Positions 49,885 to 62,426 are shown, counted from the stretch's first letter. The stretch is 64,000 nt of DNA from Brugia malayi (GCF_000002995.4 NW_025062475.1:2480001-2544000); one strand, 5' to 3'. The notes: a model not told the origin generated them from the letters alone. A program made the numbers and translations.

Positions 49885-50223
49885 AAAACTATGCCGAAGA
49901 ATTGATGAGCAAAAGTTATAATATGATATTATGAAGTGAATAAAGGAAAAAACACGAAATAATCACAATCTCTGTGGTGAAATTTCTTACTTATCTAAAA
50001 GAGAACAATAAAATGATAACATTGAATTCATTAAAATGATAAAACGATAGCATCAAAAAAATGAAATACAAAAAAAGTAGATAGTGCGATCACTGTCCAT
50101 TGTCGGAGAATAGCTTGTGGAATTATTGTGGGAGAATAGCTTGGAATCAATACAGTATCCGAATAAAAGAAAGAAGATATAAGCATTTCATGTTAGATTA
50201 TATTTGTTATCCGTGTGGTGAGA
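49885..50223 (+). repeat. CAP 3' flanking repeat, copy at gene C
   Basis: Nearly identical to about 33450-33785 and to the inverted 37020-37350, with only a few differences. The DNA between gene C's stop and this block (48.9-49.88 kb) is not shared. Confidence 0.75.
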
Positions 50224-52406
50224 AATACCAAAGATAGCTATAAATTCGGAGAGGGAAGTGAAAAAATAGTCAGATTCTTTTGTTATGACTTCTCGGTTTT
50301 TTTTGTATCGTTTGACCTTCTGTTACAATTCTTTCTTTGAATTCGTGTTGATCATTTAGTGGATTCTTTTCTTTCGTCCATTAAATCTTTAGAAATAAGG
50401 TGGAAATTTTTATCAACTATAAGATGGCTAGAAGAGTAAGGGATGATTTCTTAATTGATTAAGATTGAATATTTTAATTAAAAAGAAATTTGAGAAGTCA
50501 TATTTCAGTTCTGGAAATTTTTCACAGATTTGCGTTGATCTTTCAAAAATCATTTATCCTTTATGAATAAGATTAAACCAGTTATAACTGAATTGTATTA
50601 AAATCAGTCCAAAGTATATTTAAAGATAACGAATGAATTTTTGTTCCATTTTTGGATCTTTCAATTAAAAATTTATTGCGAGGATTCAGTGCCAAATACT
50701 GGAACTGCTGAAATTGTGATTATGGCTTAATTTCAGTGATGTTTTCCGGTTGTGATTGAAACTATCGATAATGAACTATGAATTGTTTGTTTCGTCAATT
50801 TTTTTTTTTTATTGATTATTCCAATAATTCAGAATTTTTTTTAGACTCACCAAGTGTAATATTTTTTCAATTTATGAGTTTCAGATGATTTAGAAATTTT
50901 CTTGAAGATTTATATCTAGAATTTGTGCATTGAAACTCTGCCAATAAATATATTAATGAATTGTTATGTTCGAGGCGAATAATACTGTGTTATTTAAATG
51001 AGGAAATTTAATAAAATTGTCATTCTCAATTTATACCGTAAGCCAGTTGATTGCTAATGCAATTTTCACATTTTCCAGTTTGAATACTAAATGCTATAAT
51101 AAATACAATTCAGAGCTAGGAAAAATACTGGGACAGTAATTCAACCTGTAATTTCGAAAGCTGTCTCAAATATCAGTTCCAGTTTTTTTTTATTATTCTA
51201 TTACAATAGTTATTGCATATATTATATATATTTAAACTGTATTTAATTCACGAAATTGCAATGATTGTCGTGGAAATTCTTTTTTAACTGGACACTTTGC
51301 ACAGTTCCATGCAAAAATTTGTTGGCTTTTGCTAATTTTGCTATTCGAATTATTGTAAATCAGATAAATGAAGATGAAATATTTCTATTTCCATTTATTA
51401 TATATAATTAATTCGAAAAAGAATACAAAATATTCAAATTTTCTATTCCATCCTAAATTCATTAACATACTTTAAAAATGCTTTAATTTAGCAAATATCA
51501 CTGGTACTCATTTATATACACTAATAGGAAAATTTGCATCAAAGAGGTCATAAAATCTTACTATAAAAGTTTTTTTTTTTCCTCCAGAATGATTCCCTTT
51601 CTCTCTCCTTTATTCCTATATTCTTAATTTACTTCAACATCTATTATTTTCTCTTATTTGTTCCTTCTATTATTTTTTAAGTCATAATTTTTGATGTGCA
51701 TACAAGCTTATATAATTCATAATGAAATTTCATATTTTATTGGCATTCCATCTATAGATATCATAAATTCATTAATTTCACTTTGATTATTTCGGTTGAA
51801 ATTATCAAATAATTAATTCATCAGATAAAACATTGGAGCTAAATTTGCTATTCCTTTTACTTAACATCATCAAAATTTTTGAATTCCTTTAGCGTATAAA
51901 ATAACACTGAATCATAAATAGTCTTATGCTATTAAGTCTGGTGCTAATAAATTTGTGTTTTCTTTCAACTCTACATTTCTTTTAAATTTATAGTTTGGAG
52001 AATGTGTTGGCACTAAGTGTGTACGATCAAGTAATAGAGATTACTAAAAGGAATTTAATTAATTTGATAGCTTATCGAATTCATTCCAGTTTATTTACTG
52101 ACAAAAAATGTGGATGAAACTATAAATAATAAACAATGCAATCAATTATATTCAACGATAAAAATCACTTTTATGCAATTAACACACATAAACAGCTAAA
52201 ATTTCTTAAACAATCTATCAATGGAATTAAACTTCTTCAGTTAACCATAGTTCTTCAAATAAGTCTAATCATAAGAGATTAATCGCTTCTGCAACGGAAT
52301 AATTATTAGGTAGTACTAAGCAAATAATACAAATAATTCATATGGTCGAGGTACTCACCATTAATTAGAATTTACCAAAGGACGATCTTGACAACCCGGG
52401 AAATTG
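50224..52406. other. intergenic AT-rich sequence, no gene seen
   Basis: No conserved frame on either strand. Stops are frequent. Confidence 0.5.
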
Positions 52407-52851
52407 TCAATCCAAAACATTCTTTGAAAGATAAACAAATAAATTCATGAAAATTAATGTAAATTGACAATAATTACCGAGCTATTGAGATGCATGTCAT
52501 CGTTGTAGCTGATGTTATCGCTAATATAATCGTTAATTCCAACTATGTCACTATTTATGTCAACGTCAAAATATTTGTTGTCGTCTAAGTCATTGTTAAT
52601 GTCTAAGTCATAGAAATCGTAAATGCCAATGTCCTAAGAAATCTTGCATGAATTCCTTTTTTTTTTTTTGTCACAAAAATTGTTAAAAACTTGTAACTGT
52701 CCGTCTTTTAGTTCTCATTCAATGTTTATAAAAATATGAATTCATAAAAAAATACCCGAAGTAATTTCTGTGATGTTGCTAATAATGTGAATGTGCTGAG
52801 AATGCAAAACGGTAGCGATGGCGCAAAAAATAGAACTCGAGCGCTTTTCAT
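52407..52851 (-). CDS. small secreted Asp/Asn-rich protein, diverged relative of the plus-strand family
   Basis: Inferred exons 52851-52756 (32 codons), 52633-52478 (52 codons), 52421-52407 (4 codons and stop); 88 aa. Exon 1 is a signal peptide (MKSARVLFFAPSLP...) whose core LSTFTLLATSQKLL aligns with LSTFILLATPQRLI of the plus-strand genes. Both exons are exactly 96 nt and end in phase 0. Exon 2 is extremely acidic and polar (DLDINNDLDDNKYFDVD). The last exon is the weakest part; a different acceptor phase gives another short tail. Function unknown. Neither this exon structure nor the family is one I recognise. Confidence 0.5.
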
Positions 52852-54145
52852 CGTTATGGAACGTTTATTAATGCTTTAAAATGAAAAAAAGAAATTGCAA
52901 GAATATATATAAGTTAAGATATAAAATTAATAAAATCTAAGTTTGATAGACATTGAAGTTTAGTTAATATTCTGCTAAATTCACTCAATATTTTGATTAA
53001 TATTGTTTTACAAAAGTAAAAATGAAATAATGAAATAAATTTACGAAATACAAAGCAAATATATGGTGAATTTACAATCAATTTCGCCTTTTATTTAAGC
53101 TAAATAATCTTTACTCTATGAAGAAAAAAGAATGAAAAAAAATTTTTTCTGATGATTAGTGCTGGTAAATTTCCAATCTAGTAAAAAAGACTGATGATTT
53201 TAGGAAAATTAGTAATGCAAGTTTTGATTGTTATGTGTTTTTGATTTCAAAGATTATCCCGTAATTTTGTTCCCCGACTTAATATGTTACTCGAATTTTC
53301 ATTGAAATTATCTGATTAAGTATGCTTTAAAAAATTTTCAAATTAATTCACCATTTATTTTGGAAGTTTGCATAACTGTATTTCTATTTGAATTGATTTT
53401 CTAAGGGAATGCTAATTTACTACCGAAGATAATATTATTTCTCACTTTCATTGAGGAGACCTTTAAAATCATTCGGCATCGAAATACTTTGCCTATAATC
53501 GGAGCGGTGCTAATTAAATTAATGATAATTAAAAAGGAAACAAACGGGGCTTAATGGAGAAAAATTACCAATATATTTCGAAATTTATACAAAGAATTCG
53601 ATTAAGATAAATGGATAAATCACAGATAAATTTTTTATGAAATGGTACTTTAAGTATTTAGCAGTCATCCAGTGAAGGATACGTCACGTCACAAGTTTAA
53701 GTTTAACGTTTATCAATAAGATAGCTCAAGTGAAATTTCAAACTTTTTGATATGTCTAATTGTTCTCTTGCCGCGGCAAAAATTATCATAATGTAGACCT
53801 ACCGAAAGTCATTGCTTTTGTATAGATTTAGCAAAAGTTTAACAAAAAATTTTTTTTTTTAGGATTATGAACTATTTGCATAGAATAAAGTTTATTCAGA
53901 TAAAAGTGAGACGAAACTAATCTCGAATTCAGTGTATATTAATGTGCATTTCGTAAAATTATTTCATTTTTGCAAATCAATAATACTCAAATCAACAAGA
54001 TACTGAGATTCATGATAATTTAATTTAAGAATAGCGACTTCAAAGTTTATCAGTTTAAATTATCACTCATTAAAATATAGAATCGCGTTTATATTTCAAT
54101 CACAATTTCTTCTTTCATTAAGGAATCAATAAGAGCTCTGCAACA
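52852..54145. other. intergenic between divergent family members
   Basis: No gene seen. From about 53823 onward the sequence is duplicated upstream of the next family copy (55632 onward) and probably includes the promoter. Confidence 0.5.
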
Positions 54146-54540
54146 ATGACAAGTGCGCAATTCTCATTTTTTACGTCACCATTACTGCTCTACGTTCTTA
54201 GCACATTCATATTATTAGCAACACCTCAGAGATTGATTCCGGTAATTTTTATTTTTATATTGTTATAATTTGGTTTTAAATGAAAAAATTTTAAAAAAAG
54301 CAGAAATTCACCGAAAATTTTTTATGCATCTGACGACGAATTGGGCGAAAACGATGAAATTCCCAATCAAGAAAACGTGGGTGGATTTGATGAAAACATT
54401 GAATTTATGCAACAAGATATTATTTCTATTGAAAGTTCATCATGGATTAATGCCACAGATGATGAAAGAACTGTGCTAGACGGACTTTTGGAGGAAGGAT
54501 ATATCAATGAAACAATGCTACCATGGAAGTAAGTTTACCT
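53823..54540 (+). repeat. tandem segmental duplication, unit 1 (partner 55632-56360)
   Basis: Upstream 320 bp, exon 1, intron 1 and most of exon 2 are nearly identical between the two units, offset about 1809 bp. Divergence increases inside exon 2. Confidence 0.75.
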
Positions 54541-54696
54541 TCAATATTTTCATGCAAGTAAACTTTGACGCTGTTTTGTTTGCACCGTTTAAATAAAAAC
54601 TTTTGTTGCAGTAGTGGTATACCACTTCTGGTTAGATTTATTTGGGGTACTGAAGCTTACAACAGTGGTGAAATTGTCGGCCTTGAAATCTTGTGA
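54146..54696 (+). CDS. small secreted acidic protein, family copy 1
   Basis: Exon 1 begins at 54146 (MTSAQFSFFTSPLLLYVLST...), a signal peptide. Exon 2 is 54304-54528 and exon 3 is 54612-54696. Exon 2 is acidic (SDDELGENDEIPN, ISIESSSW) and ends GYINETMLPW with an N-glycosylation sequon (NET). Exon 3 is NSGIPLLVRFIWG and ends GLEIL. The obvious exon 1 donor (after 54241, GTAATT) is phase 0 but exon 2 needs phase 2. Using a second conserved donor after 54261 (TT/GTTATA) gives 141 aa with an extra IPVIFIFIL stretch. The family is not recognised and no enzyme motif is seen. Likely secreted. Confidence 0.6.
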
Positions 54697-55954
54697 TAAT
54701 TCTGTGACGTTTGTTGAATAAAACTGAAATTTGTTATTGTCAATATTCTCAACATAAAATGGTTTTTGCTTCAGTACGATTGATTTCAATTTCCATTTTG
54801 CAATCATTCAAATAACTGAGAAAGCGGATCATTTCAAGTCGATGTAATATCCAATTAAAGTGCTTTTTAACCAAATATTTTCGGCTATTTTCCAAAAATA
54901 CTTGGCACATATATCAAATCTAAGTTACCTTTTATATACATACCAACATTTATATACTTCTCTATGCATTCCCTTCTAGTAAGGGAGACATGTATTTTTT
55001 TTTTTTTTTTTTTTAAACAGCAAAGTTGCCATGAATTTTTGTCTATTGTAATCTTTAGTGGAAATAAAAAAAATTATTGTTATTTTTTTGTTGAATTGTC
55101 TCTATTGAAACATGGAATCATTGTTTGACATGTAAATCCTTCTATTCTATTCAGAACATGATAAAATTTTTAAATGAATTCTGGTGATAACCTGCATAAT
55201 TTCATATAAATTAACTGATAAGTAGAGTTTTTTGTCAAAAAATTTTCAAATTCATTTTTTATCGCTTTCAGAATCTCGTAACCTTTTCGCTTGAATTCTT
55301 AAACAATTTAAAAAAGAATTTAGGAATGGGAAGTTCTGCATTTATTCTCGAAATTATTTGATTTTTATTTCTAGCATATTTTTTTTAATTATAGCATATT
55401 TAGACAAAATAAGGATTAGTTAGCTAAAAAGAGGAACGAAATTGATTTTAAATTCACTGCATATTTAGTAAGTATTTTTCTACAAAACAACTGATGGTGT
55501 GGTAATGGAATTCATAAAATATAATTTATCAGTGCTTTGCTGTTAGACTGAAAAACAGAAACGTCAGAGTTTATCAGTTTAAATTATCACTCATTAAAAT
55601 ATATGTTGTCACAATCTCTTCTTTCATTTGTAAAGATTTAGCAAAAGTTCAACAAATAATTTTTTTTTTAGGATTATGAACTATTTGCATAGAATAAAGT
55701 TTATTCAGATAAAAGTGAGACGAAACTAATCTCGAATTCAGTGTATATTAATGTGCATTTCGTAAAATTATTTCATTTTTGCAAATCAATAATACTCAAA
55801 TCAACAAGATACTGAGATTCATGATAATTTAATTTAAGAATAGCGACTTCAAAGTTTATCAGTTTAAATTATCACTCATTAAAATATAGAATGGCGTTTA
55901 TATTTCAATCACAATTTCTTCTTTCATTAAGGAATCAATAAGAGCTCTGCAACA

Positions 55955-56590
55955 ATGACAAGTGCGCAATTCTCATTTTTTACGTCACCATTACTGCTCT
56001 ACGTTCTCAGCACACTGATATTGTTAGCAACACCTCTGAGATTGATTCCGGTAATTTTTATTTTTATATTGTTATAATTTGGTTTTAATTTTAAAAAAAG
56101 TTAAAAAGCAGAAATTTAAAAAAAAGCAGAAATTCACCGAAAATTTTTTATGCATTTGACGACGACTTGGGCGAAAACGATGAAATTCCCAATCAAGAAA
56201 ACATGGATGAATTTGATGAAAACACTGAAGTTATGCAAGATGGCATCATTTCTATTGAAAGTTCATCGTGGAATACTACCACACAGATTGATAGAATTGT
56301 GCTAAACGGACTCTTAGGGGAAGGATATATCAATGAAACAATGCAACCATGGAAGTAAGTTTCTGTAACGGTTGTTGTCGAATAAAATTGAAATTTGTTA
56401 TTGTCAATATAAAATGGTTTTTGCTTCACTGCGATTCCATGTAAGTAAACTGTTGACGCTTCTTATTTGCATTGCTTAATGATACTTTTGTTGCAGCAGT
56501 GGTCGACCACTTCTGATTCGAGTTTTTTGGGCAGTTAGGGCTGACAATGTTACTCAACTTATCGATTTTGAAATCTTACATGAAACTTAA
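55955..56590 (+). CDS. small secreted acidic protein, family copy 2
   Basis: Exon 1 from 55955 (to 56050, or 56070 with the phase-compatible donor), exon 2 56130-56354, exon 3 56497-56590. Exon lengths match copy 1 except a slightly longer 3' end (144 aa). Signal peptide nearly identical to copy 1. Exon 2: DDDLGENDEIPNQEN, ISIESSSWNTTTQIDR, GYINETMQPW. Exon 3: NSGRPLLIRVFWAV, ending FEILHET. Two sequon-like sites (NTT, NET). The start of exon 2 has an extra duplicated AAAGCAG acceptor block. Function unknown. Confidence 0.6.
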
Positions 56591-58013
56591 TGTTGTAAAA
56601 TTCTGTGACATTTGTTGCTGAATAAAATTGAGATTTGTTATAATAACACATATATAATCCTGCATTATATTTAAGTATATATCATGCGCATATGTTAGGT
56701 TTAAATATTTATCAGTATGTTGCGTATGTGTTTCGTATATACCACAATAATTCTGTAACAATTACTAACTTATTTACGGGACGAATTTTTAATTTCAAAC
56801 TATATTCTGCACATCAACAAATGAATTTTGTTTGTTTCAAATTGACATAGAAAATTCGGAAGTGGCAGTAGAAAGCGGTAGAAAAAAGAGCAATTGATGG
56901 CAAATAGTGGTAAATGACAGATAATTTTATCAATTTTTTTTTGACGTGCTTTCATGCTTCAAAGTATGCTGTCATACAATTTTGGTTTCCTTTGTTTGTA
57001 TCACTTGCTGCTACTTGCATTCAGATTCATTTAGATTTGAATCATTCAATACTGGAAAAATGTATGGTACTTTATAATTTTGCTTAACATACATGTTTTT
57101 ATAGCCATCTGCACTAATGCTCGCGTGGTGGTTCTTCATGTCTAACCATCAGTATTTTCGTCAAAAATACACACAATTAAACTAAGTAAGTAACAGTAAC
57201 AAAAAAAAAAAAAAAAAAAAAAAAACATGCAAATAATAAAAAGAAATGATTAAAATTGAACGTTAATATGGAGACATGCTTTAAAAAGTTAAAAAAAGAA
57301 AGGAATAAAAAGTGAAAAGAGAATTAAGATTTAGTCAACAAGAGGCATGAAATGAGCGAAGTTTACAAAAAATGTAAAAGAAATAGATTTCTTAAAATGA
57401 CAAATATAATAAACAAATGCAAAATGGTATGAAAATAAAATTTTTTTCAAGAAAAACATGCAAAAGTGAAATCAGTGATAAAAAGAAAGAAAAGGTGAGT
57501 TATTAATCAAGGAAGATATTAGTAGTGTTATTGTTTTAAAAAAAAAATAGCTAATTTAATAGAAAATTACGAAAAAAAAATCAAGTTATTGCAAAAAAAT
57601 TTCGAAATTTCAAAAACAAAATCTTCAAAGAAATCAGAGTAAAAAACTTTAAGCATATAACCATGAGTAAAAACACACCTGTTGCAGTTAAAACTATCAC
57701 AAAAAAACAAAAAGAAAAAAAAAAAAGAAAGAGGTCAGAAATAAAAACGAGGACTAATGACACTGAAAGCTAAATAATCTATAAAAAACGAAAAACGAAA
57801 TGTAGATAATAAATAGAACGGATTTCACAGACTGTTTTGTCACTAATAGCCAATATTTAGGTATAAATAATAAGGAAGAGAGGAAAAAAAAAAAAAAACA
57901 ACGAATGTTTTCGATCGATTGTTGTGCGATCTTTAATAATAATTTTAAGTAAATGAGAATATTTTTATTGTATAAATGTTTTGCTTACAGCTACAATTAA
58001 AAGGTCAATAAAT
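56591..58013. other. intergenic, A-rich, no gene seen
   Basis: Many poly-A tracts on the plus strand (for example 57200-57226, 57540-57548, 57716-57727). No conserved frame. Ends at the left LTR of the Bel/Pao remnant. Confidence 0.5.
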
Positions 58014-58190
58014 CTTAAATATGTAAAATACAAAAATATCAATGTATAAGTTAGGGAACACCGAAACGTGCATGACATCAAAATCCACACCAAAAGCTCT
58101 CTCATTCAGTAATACTGCCTATGAGTGATTTCACGATAAGTAGAACAAAGGAATTTTCTGTTTGATGGCATTAAAGCTGTTATAATGTCT

Positions 58191-59445
58191 CCAGTGATCA
58201 GTGCTTTACTTTTGTGATTATTTCCAGTGATCGCCAATGATCAGTGCTTTACTTTTGCGATTATTTCCAGTGATCGCCAATGATCAGTGCTTTACTTTTG
58301 TGATTATTTCCAGTGATCGCCAATGATCAGTGCTTTACTTTTGTGATTATTTCCAGTGATCGCCAATGATCAGTGCTTTACTTTTGTGATTATTTCCAGT
58401 GATCGCCAATGATCAGTGCTTTACTTTTGTGATTATTTCCAGTGATCGCCAATGATCAGTGCTTTACTTTTGCGATTATTTCCAGTGATCGCCAATGATC
58501 AGTGCTTTACTTTTGTGATTATTTCCAGTGATCGCCAATGATCAGTGCTTTACTTTTGTGATTATTTCCAGTGATCGCCAATGATCAGTGCTTTACTTTT
58601 GTGATTATTTCCAGTGATCGCCAATGATCAGTGCTTTACTTTTGCGATTATTTCCAGTGATCGCCAATGATCAGTGCTTTACTTTTGTGATTATTTCCAG
58701 TGATCGCCAATGATCAGTGCTTTACTTTTGCGATTATTTCCAGTGATCGCCAATGATCAGTGCTTTACTTTTGTGATTATTTCCAGTGATCGCCAATGAT
58801 CAGTGCTTTACTTTTGTGATTATTTCCAGTGATCGCCAATGATCAGTGCTTTACTTTTGTGATTATTTCCAGTGATCGCCAATGATCAGTGCTTTACTTT
58901 TGTGATTATTTCCAGTGATCGCCAATGATCAGTGCTTTACTTTTGCGATTATTTCCAGTGATCGCCAATGATCAGTGCTTTACTTTTGTGATTATTTCCA
59001 GTGATCGCCAATGATCAGTGCTTTACTTTTGTGATTATTTCCAGTGATCGCCAATGATCAGTGCTTTACTTTTGTGATTATTTCCAGTGATCGCCAATGA
59101 TCAGTGCTTTACTTTTGTGATTATTTCCAGTGATCGCCAATGATCAGTGCTTTACTTTTGTGATTATTTCCAGTGATCGCCAATGATCAGTGCTTTACTT
59201 TTGTGATTATTTCCAGTGATCGCCAATGATCAGTGCTTTACTTTTGTGATTATTTCCAGTGATCGCCAATGATCAGTGCTTTACTTTTGTGATTATTTCC
59301 AGTGATCGCCAATGATCAGTGCTTTACTTTTGTGATTATTTCCAGTGATCGCCAATGATCAGTGCTTTACTTTTGTGATTATTTCCAGTGATCGCCAATG
59401 ATCAGTGCTTTACTTTTGTGATTATTTCCAGTGATCGCCAATGAT
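58191..59445 (+). repeat. 43-bp minisatellite, about 29 units
   Basis: GTGCTTTACTTTT recurs every 43 bp from 58201 to 59405 (28 intervals, 29 units). Units are nearly identical; the main variant is TTTTGTGATT versus TTTTGCGATT, the latter in about six units. Each unit holds TGATCGCCAATGATCA, a short inverted repeat. The right LTR has only about two degenerate units at the same place (60933-61010), so the array arose by expansion inside the left LTR. Confidence 0.92.
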
Positions 59446-60721
59446 AATCGACATAATCGTATAACCGAAATCTTTATACAACGGCAATACGACGAACTGT
59501 TTCATGCTGGAATATAGCTCATATGATTTCAAGTTTGAGAAAAAGATTTTGGATACCAAAAGGAAGAATAGAAGTTAAAAGAGTTTTAAATAAATGCATA
59601 GGATACAGAAGATGGAAAGCAAAGCCGTTTAAACTGCCAACTATGTATAATTACCCTTCATTTCGGGTAACACGATCACGAACACTTTCACGAGTTGGCT
59701 TGGATTATTTGGGCCCTGTTTCCGTCAAAATAGAAACAGGAGATGCAAAAAGATGGATTGCTTTATTTACATGTCTTGCAACTAGAGCAGTGCATTTAAA
59801 ATTAGCAGACAGTTTAGAAAGTTTTTTAAATACTTTCAGAAGATTTGTTGCACGAAGCGGAGAAATAATTCTAAGTGATAATGTCGGTCAATTTCAGTTA
59901 GTTTTTCAAACCCTAATGGAACAAGAAACATAAATGACCGAATTCCTAGTTAAACATGGAATAAAATGGAGAAATATAATTCCGAAGGCGCCTTGGAGCG
60001 GAGGAGTTTACGAACGGATAATCGGCCTAACAAAGGGAACATTAAGAAAGGTTATAGGTAGGAAATTGCTAAAAGAAAAGGAGTTTATAACTCTAATAGC
60101 GGAAGTTGAAAGCATACTTAATATTCGCCCACTAACCTACGTAAACTTCGACGATTCCATAATCCTAAGACCTATTGATTTTATTATACCAGACGTATGT
60201 CTAATGATACCTAATAGTAATACCGATGATCGATATGATTATACTCCTTATAAGTTAAATACTCAACACAAACTTATCAAATATTGGGCAAGAACAATGG
60301 AAACTCTGGATACTTTCTAGAAAATATGGAAGGAAGAATACTTAACCAGTTTGAGAGAACGTACACAAGTAGAACTCCGAAAGGCGCAGAGATTAGAGCC
60401 CCTATTGAAGAAGAAATTGTAATAGTAAACGAATCAAACGCTCCTCATGGTACTTGGAAATTAGCAAAAATAAAGAAACTCAATAAGGGACAGGATAATA
60501 AGATAAAAAGTGCTCTAATAGAGTTACTACGAGGAAGAATAATGAATCGACCTATTAATATGTTATATCCTTTGGAAATTCAACAGAAAGAAGATGCGAA
60601 GGACAAATCAACAGTATCGAAAGATACAATAAATGGAACTGATAAACGAGAGGAACCCATAGCTAAACGAACTAGAAGTGCTACAAAACAAAAACAAACT
60701 TCAACAAAAAACGAAGAATGA
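59446..60721 (+). pseudogene. Bel/Pao integrase, broken by stops and frameshifts
   Basis: The N-terminal zinc-binding region is partly out of frame (DELFHAGI, then SSLRKRFWIPKGR from 59523). The catalytic core has VGLDYLGP (first Asp), LFTCLATRAVHLKLAD, LSDN (second Asp) and WSGGVYERIIG (Glu), so the D,D,E residues remain. In-frame stops occur at 59931 (TAA) and 60318 (TAG, in the conserved FWK of DTF-W-K). The C-terminal part switches frame near 60400 ([23 protein letters not shown]). Integrase would insert the element; this copy cannot make it intact. Confidence 0.8.
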
Positions 60722-60755
60722 CTCAAATCCTTCCATCCGAAATCTTCAAATAAAG

Positions 60756-61080
60756 CTTAAATATGTAAAATACAAAAATATCAATGTATAAGTTAGGGAA
60801 CACCGAAACGTGCATGACATCAAAATCCACACCAAAAGCTCTCTCATTCAGTAATACTGCCTATGAGTGATTTCACGATAAGTAGAACAAAGGAATTTTC
60901 TGTTTGATGGCATTAAAGCTGTTATAATGTCTCCAGTGATCAGTGCTTTACTTTTGTGATTATTTCGAGTGATCACCGATGGTCACTTCTTTACCTTTGT
61001 AATTAAAGTAATAATCGCATATTCTTTTTGATTATTTCGTCACTTTTACTGTAATCCTAATAACACACTGCACTTATAGA
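60756..61080 (+). repeat. right LTR of the Bel/Pao remnant
   Basis: Starts with the same CTTAAATATGTAAAATAC as the left LTR at 58014 and matches it to about 60972. It then keeps unexpanded, diverged versions of the minisatellite unit. The 3' border was set by eye and is approximate. Confidence 0.6.
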
Positions 61081-61404
61081 CAATGTAAATATAACGAATT
61101 ATTTGTAAAACTATAACTTTAGATGATCTTTACTCTTTATATAAGTTGGGTTGAAATATTTCAGCTTCAACAATTAATTAATGTGTCTTGACTTACATAC
61201 ATTTATCAATTTAAACTGAAATCATTTAAAGACGGTAATGAAACTTAGTTATTAACAAAAAATTACGGTCAAGAAGGACAATTTTTTCAGATAAATTTAG
61301 CAAAATGCTAAGTTAATTTCATTAGATTAATTTAAATTAAATCTGTCGAAACTGTTTGAGCAATTTTTATTAATTTGTTAGTTTTTAACACTTTGTGCTG
61401 TTCA

Positions 61405-61475
61405 GATGATTCAGATGTGCTAGACGGATTTTTATAGAAAGAATAAATCAATGAAACAATGCTATCGTGGAACTA
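61405..61475 (+). pseudogene. relic exon 2 end of the small secreted family
   Basis: Matches the exon 2 end of copy 1: VLDGFL, stop, KE, stop, INETMLSW versus VLDGLLEEGYINETMLPW. The donor is also lost. Its 3' flank continues as the 61490-62340 duplication. Confidence 0.65.
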
Positions 61476-61489
61476 AGTTAGTAAGTTGA

Positions 61490-62340
61490 AGTAAGGCGGT
61501 TATTGTTGAATAAAATTGAAATTTGTTATTGTCAATATTCTCAACATAAAATGGTTTTTGCTTCAGTACGATTGATTTCAATTTCCATTTTGCAATCATT
61601 CAAATAACTGAGAAAGTGGATCATTTCAAGCCTATTTCAGCTATTTTTCAATAGTACCTGGCACATATATCAAATGTGAGTTACCTTTATATACATTCCA
61701 ACATTTATATACTTCTCTATGCATTCCCTTGTAGTAAGGGAGACATGTATTTTTTTTTTTTTAAACAGCAAAGTTGCCATGAATTTTTGTCTATTGTAAT
61801 CTTTAGTGGAAATAAAAAAAATTATTATTTTTTTGTTGAATTGTCTCTATTGAAACATGGAATCATTGTTTGACATGTAAATCCTTCTATTCTATTCAGA
61901 ACATGATAAAATTTTTAAATGAATTCTGGTGATAACCTGCATAATTTCATATAAATTAACTGATAAGTAGAGTTTTTTGTCAAAAAATTTTCAAATTCAT
62001 TTTTTATCGCTTTCAGAATCTCGTAACCTTTTCGCTTGAATTCTTAAACAATTTAAAAAGAATTTAGGAATGGGAAATTCCGCATTTATTCTCGAAATTA
62101 TTTGACAAAAACCATCATAACTTTTATTTTTGCATATTTACTTATTTTTTAAAATTATAGCATATTTAGACAAAATAAGGATTAGTTAGCTAAAAAGAGG
62201 AACGAAATTGATTTCAAATTCAATGCATATTTAATAAGTATTATTAAATAAAACAATCGACAAGCTGTATTGTGTCAATCGGTGTGATAATGCAATTCAT
62301 GAAATATAATTTATCAGTGTTTTGCCGTTAGACTGAAAAA
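61490..62340 (+). repeat. segmental duplication of 54700-55560
   Basis: Long near-identical blocks: 61518-61630 matches 54728-54838, and 61740-62080 matches 54990-55330. It is the 3' flank of family copy 1 repeated after the relic. Confidence 0.75.
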
Positions 62341-62426
62341 TAGAAACGTCAAAGTCTATCAGTTTAAATTACCACTCATTATATATGTTATCACAATTTC
62401 TCCTTTCATTAAGGAATCCGGCAACA

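Larger units (their letters stand above)
58014..61080 (+). mobile_element. internally deleted Bel/Pao remnant with expanded LTR minisatellite
   Basis: Direct repeats of about 215 bp (58014-58230 and 60756-60972, offset 2742) act as LTRs. Between them are a 43-bp minisatellite and a broken integrase; gag, protease, RT and RNase H are absent. The right LTR continues past the shared part to about 61080, but its end is not certain. The element splits the small secreted gene cluster. Confidence 0.65.

Noticed and set aside
58191..59445. CRISPR-like array
   Set aside because: Units are contiguous 43-bp repeats with no variable spacers, located in an LTR of a eukaryotic retroelement.
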